From the NCBI GenBank assembly GCA_902766845.1, contig CACXFD010000115.1:1-10658 (forward strand): a stretch of DNA of 10,658 nt, written 5' to 3'. Below the pieces are notes generated by a model. It was not told where the DNA came from. It made no database searches and was given only the letters and a program-made list of their open reading frames with translations. Below are positions 1 through 5,165 of this stretch, piece after piece. Position 1 is the stretch's first letter. Each line of letters starts with the position of its first letter. Position numbers and translations under genes: made by a program. This DNA is from an uncultured Lachnospiraceae bacterium. Lineage in GTDB: Bacteria; Bacillota; Clostridia; Lachnospirales; Lachnospiraceae.

Positions 1-403
1 CGACTTCCTTCTTCGGCAGAACGTCGAAGGAACCGTCTTCGGCCATGCGCTCGATGGCGCGCAGGCGCGCGATGCGGGACTGGATGGTCTTGAAGTTCGT
101 CAGCATGCCGCCGAGCCAGCGCTGGTTGACGTAGAACATGCCGCAGCGCTCCGCCTCCGTCTGGATGGCGTCCTGCGCCTGCTTCTTGGTGCCCACGAAC
201 AGGATGGTGCCGCCGTCCGCGACGATCTGGGCGACCGCCTTGTAGGCGTCCTCCACCATGCCGACCGACTTCTGCAGGTCGATGATGTGGATCCCGTTGC
301 GCTCCGTATAGATATACGGGGCCATCTTGGGGTTCCAGCGGCGGGTCTGGTGTCCGAAGTGGACGCCGGCCTCGAGCAGCTGTTTCATGGAAATAACACT
401 CAT
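1..403 (-). CDS. rpsB: 30S ribosomal protein S2, 5' part (window edge)
   Basis: Structural protein of the small ribosomal subunit. S2 binds late on the solvent side of the 30S body and is needed to recruit S1 where S1 is present. The reverse strand from the ATG at 403 encodes 134 residues before the window ends. It shows hallmark S2 segments: MKQLLEAGVHFGHQTRRWNP near the N-terminus, then IDLQKSV, FVGTKKQAQD, NQRWLGGMLTNF and VLPKKEV. The ATG is preceded by a good Shine-Dalgarno (GGAGG, 9 nt spacer), and the next Met (residue 6) is too deep in the conserved start region to be preferred. The protein is usually about 230-250 aa, so the C-terminal part lies outside the window; tsf normally follows in Firmicutes. 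It has its own promoter (517-545). Identification is by recognised conserved motifs and is very secure. Confidence 0.98.
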   Translation of the reverse strand, partial: MSVISMKQLLEAGVHFGHQTRRWNPKMAPYIYTERNGIHIIDLQKSVGMVEDAYKAVAQIVADGGTILFVGTKKQAQDAIQTEAERCGMFYVNQRWLGGMLTNFKTIQSRIARLRAIERMAEDGSFDVLPKKEV

Positions 404-510
404 GCTTCTTTTCCTCCGTTTGGTTTTTTCTTCCGCCGTCCGTCTGCTTTCTGAAGACCGCTTCTGCGCGGCACCAATCGAAAATCCGGCCCGGCGTGCA
501 TAATGACAGC
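404..510 (-). promoter_or_regulatory. rpsB 5' leader
   Basis: Untranslated leader of about 105 nt between the predicted transcription start near 510 and the rpsB ATG. It contains the rpsB Shine-Dalgarno and a purine-rich A-tract just upstream of it. It also has a small hairpin with arms CCGC/GCGG (458-461 and 468-471) and several short G+C complementary segments. S2 leaders in several bacteria are autogenous control sites, but I cannot match this one to a known S2 leader motif. Regulation by S2 is therefore only a possibility. Confidence 0.35.
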
Positions 511-516
511 CGTTAC

Positions 517-545
517 ATGATAACACAGCGCCGCCGCGAATGCAA
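517..545 (-). promoter_or_regulatory. sigma-A promoter of rpsB
   Basis: On the minus strand a -35 box TTGCAT (545-540) is followed by a 17 bp spacer and a -10 box TATCAT (522-517). The -10 is directly preceded by TGT, which makes an extended -10 (TGn). The spacing is optimal and the position between the terminator at 569-601 and rpsB is exactly where an independent promoter is needed. Transcription would start near 510. An overlapping TTGCTT four bases further upstream is an alternative -35 but gives a 21 bp spacer. Confidence 0.75.
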
Positions 546-568
546 GCAAAAAATCATGTTTTTACGCG

Positions 569-601
569 AAAAAGTTCCCGGAAAGCCGTCTTTCCGGGAA
601 C
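569..601 (-). terminator. Rho-independent terminator of the NlpC/P60 gene
   Basis: Perfect 12 bp inverted repeat GTTCCCGGAAAG / CTTTCCGGGAAC (arms at 590-601 and 574-585 on the plus strand) with a 4 nt loop. On the minus strand it is followed directly by TTTTT (573-569). It begins 34 bp after the stop codon of the hydrolase gene. The plus strand has no T-tract after the stem, so it works for minus-strand transcription only. It insulates rpsB from the hydrolase transcript. Confidence 0.93.
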
Positions 602-634
602 CTGTCCGTTCGATGTTCGATTCCGTCATTCCGA

Positions 635-1813
635 TCAGTCCACCAGGCTGATGATGCGGGCCGGGCTGCTGGAGTTCCAGCGGGAAATGATGATGCCCAG
701 CTTGCTGTTGGCGGCATGGATCATCTTGCCGTTGCCGATATAGATGCCGACATGGCAGATGCGGCCGCTTCCGTAAGTGAAGAAGATCAGATCTCCGGGC
801 TGCATCTGGGAAGAGCTGACGCGCTTGCCGTAGCCGGCCTGGGACGCCGCCGAATGCGGCAGCTTGATTCCGAAGTGCCCGTACACGCCCATCGTAAAGC
901 CCGAGCAGTCCGTGCCCTTCGTCAGGCTGGTGCCGCCGAACACATAGCGGTTTCCGAGGAACCGCAGCGCGTAGTTGCAGATATCCTGGCGCAGCTTGGT
1001 CTTGGCGTCCACCGGCGTGAACTCCACGGCCTCGCGCAGGCAGTAGCGCACATCCGTATACTCGGCGGAGACGTAGCCGTAGATGTCCTCTCCGTCCTCG
1101 TTGATCCCGACATGAATCTTGATCCAGTCGCCGAGATCCTCTTCCACCGGATACCGTTCATTAGTCGCGATCTTGTCCACGACCTTGGCGTCAGTCGAGG
1201 GGGATTTGCGGACGTTCAGATTACTCTTGGTGGTCACGATCAGGCGGAGCGCCACGTAATCCAGCGCGATCTCCTTCGCTTCCTCGCCGGTAACGATGTA
1301 CTGTTTGGAGACATATCCCTTGACGGAGCCGGACTTGATCTGATACCAGTCACCGTCTTCCCCGATGATCTCACAGGCAGCGTTGCGGACCATCTTGCCG
1401 ATGATCTTTCCCTTGGTGCTCGCCTTCTCGCGGACGTTCAGATAGCCGTCCGGACGGGCGATGCCGAGATTCTCATATGAATCCACGACCGCCTTCTTTT
1501 CCTTCATCTCTTCCGACGTCAGGTCATTCAGAGCGCTGACGACATCTTCCGACACCTCTCCGTCGCTGACCGCGCGGTAGAAGTCACCGAGCGCGCCGGC
1601 GATGCCGGAATTCGACGTTTTCTGATCCGCGGAATTCTGCTGGACATAGCCCTGGAACGCGTCCTGGCCGGCCGTGGTCACGCTGTTGACGGAGGCGTCC
1701 ACCGAGATCTCATCCGGAACGACCGGAATCTCCGCCTCGTCGGCCAATGCAGGCATGACGAGCGTCAGCGTCATGATCAAAGATAACAGAATGGCTGTAA
1801 AACGTTTATTCAT
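635..1813 (-). CDS. Secreted SH3b-SH3b-NlpC/P60 peptidoglycan hydrolase
   Basis: Predicted exported cell-wall hydrolase. NlpC/P60 enzymes of this kind usually cleave the gamma-D-Glu-diamino acid bond of stem peptides (DL-endopeptidase), and the SH3b domains bind the wall. The 392 aa protein starts with MNKR, a hydrophobic stretch and an ALA cleavage site, so a signal peptide of about residues 1-24 is clear. Residues 25-115 are an acidic, Ser/Ala-rich linker with no domain I recognise. SH3b domain 1 spans about 118-175 (motif LNVREKAS, ending GYVSKQYI) and domain 2 about 190-255 (LNVRKSPS, ending GYVSAEY). The catalytic domain is about 272-392, with nucleophile Cys303 in TDCSGF, His354 in CHVGIYIG and the third polar residue His366 in MIHAANS, so it looks active. 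The start has a modest Shine-Dalgarno (AAGGG, 10 nt spacer). The gene is monocistronic, with a consensus promoter and WalR-like box upstream and its own terminator. The exact bond cleaved is inferred from the family. Confidence 0.93.
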   Translation of the reverse strand: MNKRFTAILLSLIMTLTLVMPALADEAEIPVVPDEISVDASVNSVTTAGQDAFQGYVQQNSADQKTSNSGIAGALGDFYRAVSDGEVSEDVVSALNDLTSEEMKEKKAVVDSYENLGIARPDGYLNVREKASTKGKIIGKMVRNAACEIIGEDGDWYQIKSGSVKGYVSKQYIVTGEEAKEIALDYVALRLIVTTKSNLNVRKSPSTDAKVVDKIATNERYPVEEDLGDWIKIHVGINEDGEDIYGYVSAEYTDVRYCLREAVEFTPVDAKTKLRQDICNYALRFLGNRYVFGGTSLTKGTDCSGFTMGVYGHFGIKLPHSAASQAGYGKRVSSSQMQPGDLIFFTYGSGRICHVGIYIGNGKMIHAANSKLGIIISRWNSSSPARIISLVD

Positions 1814-1842
1814 ACGAAAACGACCCTTGAAAACCTGTATTT

Positions 1843-1868
1843 GTTACAAATGTTTTACATTTGTTACA
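1843..1868 (-). promoter_or_regulatory. WalR-like (YycF) box at the hydrolase promoter
   Basis: On the minus strand three TGTAA-type hexamers follow the -10 box: TGTAAC (1868-1863), TGTAAA (1859-1854) and TGTAAC (1848-1843). The second and third are separated by exactly 5 nt and so match the WalR recognition consensus TGTWAH-N5-TGTWAH. The same stretch is also an 11/12 inverted repeat, TTGTAACAAATG / CATTTGTAACAA, with a 5 nt spacer. WalRK is the essential wall-homeostasis two-component system of low-G+C Gram-positives and controls NlpC/P60 hydrolases such as cwlO, lytE and yocH in Bacillus. Because the box lies at and just after the predicted +1, binding would more easily repress than activate. 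WalR is not encoded here, so its involvement is inferred from the motif and the target function. Confidence 0.6.
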
Positions 1869-1873
1869 ACGAG

Positions 1874-1902
1874 ATTATAGCAAGGGCCGTTATAAATGTC
1901 AA
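1874..1902 (-). promoter_or_regulatory. Consensus sigma-A promoter of the hydrolase gene
   Basis: On the minus strand TTGACA (1902-1897) and TATAAT (1879-1874) are both perfect consensus hexamers with a 17 bp spacer. The -10 is preceded by TGC (extended -10), and an A/T-rich stretch resembling an UP element lies directly upstream (about 1903-1920). Transcription should start near 1867 and give a leader of about 54 nt. Confidence 0.93.
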
Positions 1903-1921
1903 GTTTTTTAATAATTGGATC

Positions 1922-1971
1922 AAAAACGGCGTGACAGGCGAACGGAAGATCCGCTCTACCAGCCGTTTTTT
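1922..1971 (-). terminator. Terminator of the rimP-ribF operon
   Basis: Downstream of the ribF stop the minus strand reads AAAAACGGC, about 30 nt, then GCCGTTTTT. The outer 9 bp arms (about 1962-1970 and 1922-1930) are perfectly complementary. The interior adds G-U-containing pairs and a CGGA/TCCG inner hairpin. The T-tract on the minus side (1926-1922) follows the stem directly. The flanking A- and T-tracts make it symmetric, so it could also stop plus-strand transcription. It lies just upstream of the next promoter, as expected for an operon end. Confidence 0.8.
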
Positions 1972-1985
1972 TGTCCGGACCGGGC

Positions 1986-2909
1986 TCAGCGGCCGGCCTT
2001 CCTCTCTTCCGCCAGCATCTGCCGCACACGCTCTACGTCGCGGTTCATCTGTGCGATCAGTTCCTCCCGCCCGGAAAACTTCCGCTCCGGCCGCAGGAAC
2101 GACAGAAGCTCTACGCGGGCCGTCTGCCCGTACAGGTCCTCGTCGGTATCCAGCAGGTAGGTCTCGGCGCCGCGCGCCGCGCCGGGGACGGTCGGCTTGG
2201 AGCCGATGTTCGTCGCGCCGATATAGGTCTTCTCTCCGATGCGGACGCGGGACGCGTATACTCCGTACGGAGGAAGCAGTTTTTCCGCGTCCGGGATCTG
2301 GTTGATCGTCGGGAGCCCGAAGGTCCGCCCCAGATGGTTCCCGTGGACCACGGTCCCGGTCACTTCATACGGACTTCCCAGGCAGAGGGCCGCCTCTTCC
2401 ATCCGGCCGGCCTGCACGCACTCCCGGATCCGTGTGGAACTGATCTCCCGTCCGTTCTCGGTCAGCTTCGGGAACACGGTCACGGCCGTCCCGAAACGGA
2501 CCGCCTCTTCCCGCAGCAGGTCGATGCCGCCGCGCCTTCCGGCGCCGAAGCGGAAATCGTCCCCGCAGATCAGACGGCGCGTCCGCAGGCGTGCGGCCAG
2601 GATCTCTTCGATGAATTCACGGGCCGGCAGGTCCCGGATCTCCTCGAACGGCACGGACACATACCGGTCCACACCGGCCGATTCGCAGCGCAGCCGTTTT
2701 TCCGTTTCGGTCAGGAGCAGGCTGTTTCGGACGTCTCCGGCGGTCTGGCGGAACGTAAAGACGATCGTCGCCAGTCCTTCCTCCGCTCCGGCGCGCAGCA
2801 GCTCCGAAAGGAGCAGCTGGTGCCCGCGGTGCATCCCGTCGAATTTGCCGATCATCACGGCTGTCGGCCGGTCACTGTGAAGTTGACGGATACTCTCAAT
2901 GATCTTCAT
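1986..2909 (-). CDS. ribF: Bifunctional riboflavin kinase / FAD synthetase
   Basis: Makes FMN from riboflavin and ATP (C-terminal kinase) and FAD from FMN and ATP (N-terminal adenylyltransferase) in the cytoplasm. The 307 aa length is normal for RibF. The adenylyltransferase half shows the nucleotidyl-transferase motif GKFDGMHRGH (21-30), GDDFRFG (116-122) and ISSTRIR (156-162). The kinase half, from about 180, shows the glycine motif around G189-R195, PTIN (200-203), TNIGSKPT (233-240), the likely catalytic Glu249 in ETYLL, and the terminal kF-s-reEL helix region. The segment FTFRQTAG (51-58) replaces the more usual FxPHP-like sequence, a mild deviation. The ATG overlaps the truB stop (ATGA), and there is no clear Shine-Dalgarno, so initiation probably depends on coupling to truB. 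It is the last gene of the operon. Confidence 0.96.
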   Translation of the reverse strand: MKIIESIRQLHSDRPTAVMIGKFDGMHRGHQLLLSELLRAGAEEGLATIVFTFRQTAGDVRNSLLLTETEKRLRCESAGVDRYVSVPFEEIRDLPAREFIEEILAARLRTRRLICGDDFRFGAGRRGGIDLLREEAVRFGTAVTVFPKLTENGREISSTRIRECVQAGRMEEAALCLGSPYEVTGTVVHGNHLGRTFGLPTINQIPDAEKLLPPYGVYASRVRIGEKTYIGATNIGSKPTVPGAARGAETYLLDTDEDLYGQTARVELLSFLRPERKFSGREELIAQMNRDVERVRQMLAEERKAGR

Positions 2910-3814
2910 TCGCTCAAAAACATCTTGACCGGCATGAACCGGTTCTTTTCCTTTTTCCAGGTATAGACAGCCGCGAACCGTCCGTCCGCTTCATAGACCC
3001 GCACGAGCGGGGCGTCCTTCGGGGCGCCGGACAAGGCCGATGCGCGCAGCGGGTTTCCGTTGCGCAGGAGCTTTTCCGCGTCGTCCGTGGTCACGCGTGC
3101 GGCCGGACAGTCGGAAAACGGCAGGTCCACGGGCAGGATCATCTTCCCGACGGAACCGTCCGCCATGGCCGTCTCCACTTCGGACAGGCGCGCGCACGTG
3201 TCGATTCCGAAAACGCCGCTCTGCGTGCGGACGAGCCCGGTCAGGCAGGCGCCTACGCCGAGCGCGTCGCCGATATCGGCGATCAGCGAGCGTACGTAGG
3301 TCCCCTTGCCGCATCGGATCTTCAGCGTGAACGCCGGCAGATCCGCGCCGGTCAGCTCCAGCTGTCTCACCGTCACATGCCTCTCCGGACGTTCCACGGT
3401 CTCGCCGTGACGGGCCAGATCATACAGACGCCGTCCGTCTACCCAGACCGCGGAATACATGGGAGGCAGCTGAACGATCTCCCCGGTAAAGTCCGGCAAA
3501 ACGGCCTCCAGCCGTTCTCTGGTCACGGCTTCGACCGCCTCGCGCGGCGCGCGGGCCGTGACCTCCCCGGTCGCGTCGAGCGTGTCGGTCGATACGCCGA
3601 GCACGGCCTGCGCCTCGTAGGTCTTTTCCTTATCGGTCAAAAAATCGCAGAGCTTCGTCGCGGAGCCCAGGCAGACCGGCAGGACGCCTTCCGCCATCGG
3701 GTCCAGCGTGCCGGTATGGCCGATCCGCTTCTGGTGCAGAATACCTCTCAGACGCGCGATCACGTCATGAGAGGTATAGCCCTTCTCTTTATATACGTTC
3801 AGGATCCCGTCCAT
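2906..3814 (-). CDS. truB: tRNA pseudouridine(55) synthase TruB
   Basis: Isomerises U55 to pseudouridine in the T-loop of tRNAs and also acts as a tRNA folding chaperone. The 302 aa protein has the TruB start MDGILNVYKEKGYTSHDV and the catalytic motif GHTGTLDPMAEGVLP with nucleophile Asp38. It then shows KTYEAQAVLGVSTDTLDATG with the stacking Tyr66, the GTYVRSLIADIGDALG block and a C-terminal PUA-like domain (about 225-302). All key residues are present. The start codon lies 3 nt after the nrnA stop, and the Shine-Dalgarno GGAGG is formed by the last nrnA codons (7 nt spacer). This arrangement suggests translational coupling within the operon. The 3' end overlaps ribF by 4 bp. Confidence 0.97.
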   Translation of the reverse strand: MDGILNVYKEKGYTSHDVIARLRGILHQKRIGHTGTLDPMAEGVLPVCLGSATKLCDFLTDKEKTYEAQAVLGVSTDTLDATGEVTARAPREAVEAVTRERLEAVLPDFTGEIVQLPPMYSAVWVDGRRLYDLARHGETVERPERHVTVRQLELTGADLPAFTLKIRCGKGTYVRSLIADIGDALGVGACLTGLVRTQSGVFGIDTCARLSEVETAMADGSVGKMILPVDLPFSDCPAARVTTDDAEKLLRNGNPLRASALSGAPKDAPLVRVYEADGRFAAVYTWKKEKNRFMPVKMFLSE

Positions 3815-3817
3815 CGG

Positions 3818-4771
3818 TCAGCCTCCGATCAGGGCCTGTCCGACCGCTTCCAGCAGTTTTTCCCGTACCTGTGCGAGCGTGCCCGTCAGCGAGCATCCGG
3901 CCGCACGGACATGTCCGCCGCCGCCGAAGACGGCGCAGACCGCGCTGACGTCGGTCTCATCGTTGGAACGCAGGCTGGCCTTCCACTGGCCCGGTTCCAG
4001 TTCATACAGGAACACTGCCACGCGGACGCCGCCCGTAACGCGGAGCTGGTCGATGATGCCCTCGATATCCTGGCTGTTTCCGCCTTCTGCCAGAAGCTGC
4101 GGCAGAGAGATATACGAATGGATGATCTGCCCCTCCCGCTCCAGCTGCGCCTGCAGCAGGGCCTGTCCGAGCAGGCGGTTCTGACGAAAGCTCTTGCGGT
4201 AGAACGTCTCGTCGATGATATGGGACGGCTGCGCGCCGAGCGTCACGAGCCGGCCGGCCGCGCGCATGGTACGCTCCGTCGTGTTGGAGTGCTTGAAAAC
4301 GCCGGTATCGTGCACGATGCCGAGATACAGGGCCGACGCGATCTCCTGCGTGATCCGCTTTTCCTCCATTAAATAAAAGAGGACCTCGCAGGTGGAGCTG
4401 GCGTCCGATTCCACATATGTCTCCTGCGCGAACCGCGTGTTGGTGACATGATGGTCGATGCAGAAGCTCCGCTTCGCTCTCTGAAACGCGTCCCTCACCG
4501 GAGGAGTCAGCCGTTCGAACGTGCTGGCATCCAGCGCCAGCGCCAGATCGAAGTCATCCGACGTCTCCCGCACGGCCGCCCCGGCTCCGGGCAGGAACCC
4601 GAAGCTGTCCGGGAACGGTTCCAGACAGACCGTGATCTTCCGGTCCGGATCCAGCGACGCCGCGTAAGCGGCCGCGGCCAGACACGCCCCGACGCAGTCG
4701 CCGTCGGGACGCACGTGTCCGGTGATCAGCAGGCTCCCGGCCCCGGCAAGGATCTCGTCAAGCCTCGTCAT
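3818..4771 (-). CDS. nrnA: DHH/DHHA1 phosphoesterase, oligoribonuclease/pAp phosphatase NrnA
   Basis: Degrades short oligoribonucleotides (2-5 nt nanoRNAs) to monomers and dephosphorylates pAp in the family members studied. In Firmicutes that lack Orn it supplies this essential function. The 317 aa protein has the complete metal-binding set of the DHH family: HVRPDGD (19-25, Asp23 and Asp25), Asp81 in ALDAST, the signature IDHHVTN (DHH at 106-108) and HDTGVF with Asp155. The C-terminal DHHA1 domain carries GGGGHVRAAG (283-292), which binds substrate. The ATG overlaps the end of rbfA by 14 bp and has a good Shine-Dalgarno (GAGGAGG) inside the rbfA C-terminal codons. Its place between rbfA and truB is the usual clostridial arrangement. 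Substrate preference (nanoRNA, pAp or c-di-nucleotide breakdown products) cannot be read from the sequence. Confidence 0.93.
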   Translation of the reverse strand: MTRLDEILAGAGSLLITGHVRPDGDCVGACLAAAAYAASLDPDRKITVCLEPFPDSFGFLPGAGAAVRETSDDFDLALALDASTFERLTPPVRDAFQRAKRSFCIDHHVTNTRFAQETYVESDASSTCEVLFYLMEEKRITQEIASALYLGIVHDTGVFKHSNTTERTMRAAGRLVTLGAQPSHIIDETFYRKSFRQNRLLGQALLQAQLEREGQIIHSYISLPQLLAEGGNSQDIEGIIDQLRVTGGVRVAVFLYELEPGQWKASLRSNDETDVSAVCAVFGGGGHVRAAGCSLTGTLAQVREKLLEAVGQALIGG

Positions 4772-5147
4772 CGGTCTCCTCCTCGCGCTCCGGGATGGCG
4801 GCGACCGCCTCGTCGATCTTGCGGATCAGTTCCACGCCGTGGGCGATCGACGGATCGCCGTAAAACGACAGTTCGGGCGTGTTGCGCAGGTTGACGCGGC
4901 GCGCCAGCTGGCTGCGGATGAACGGCGCGGCCTGACGCAGCCCCTTGACCGTTTCTTTCAGCTCATCCTCCGCGCCGAGGACGCTGATATATACTTTGCA
5001 GGTCTTCAGATCCGGCGCCACGGACACTTCGGTCACACTGGTCATCGGACGGATCCGGGGATCCTTGACCTCGGTCCGGATGATCTCGGAGAGGGCCTTC
5101 TGGACCTCCCCGTTGATCCGGACGTTCTTCACACTGTTTTTTCTCAT
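4758..5147 (-). CDS. rbfA: 30S ribosome-binding factor RbfA
   Basis: Cold-shock-associated late maturation factor for the 30S subunit, acting near the 5' end helix of 16S rRNA. The 129 aa protein is a typical single KH-type domain. Recognisable segments are an N-terminal helix (VRINGEVQKALSEIIRTEVKDPR), MTSVTEVSVAPDLKTCKVYIS, and LRNTPELSFYGDPSIAHGVEL near the C-terminus, followed by an acidic tail (EREEETDDEA). The ATG has a strong Shine-Dalgarno (AAGGAGG, 8 nt spacer) in the 18 bp gap after infB. The 3' end overlaps nrnA by 14 bp. Function and position beside infB agree with its role in 30S assembly and initiation. Confidence 0.97.
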   Translation of the reverse strand: MRKNSVKNVRINGEVQKALSEIIRTEVKDPRIRPMTSVTEVSVAPDLKTCKVYISVLGAEDELKETVKGLRQAAPFIRSQLARRVNLRNTPELSFYGDPSIAHGVELIRKIDEAVAAIPEREEETDDEA

Positions 5148-5165
5148 CGAGAATGCCTCCTTCGC

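Noticed and set aside
404..510. A riboswitch or known ribosomal-protein leader before rpsB.
   Set aside because: I could not match a conserved riboswitch or S2 leader fold; only weak short hairpins are visible. It is listed as a plain leader at low confidence.
716..1480. A 254-codon plus-strand frame within the hydrolase gene.
   Set aside because: Antisense to a gene with signal peptide, two SH3b domains and an intact catalytic triad, and with its own promoter and terminator. The plus frame shows no family features.
1922..1971. A bidirectional terminator serving a plus-strand gene.
   Set aside because: The symmetric A/T tracts would allow it, but no plus-strand gene exists in the window, so only the minus-strand role is called.
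1971..4372. Two plus-strand frames of 331 codons each, antisense to ribF and to truB/nrnA.
   Set aside because: The minus-strand genes are unambiguous family members. The plus frames are low-complexity mirror translations with no ribosome-binding sites.
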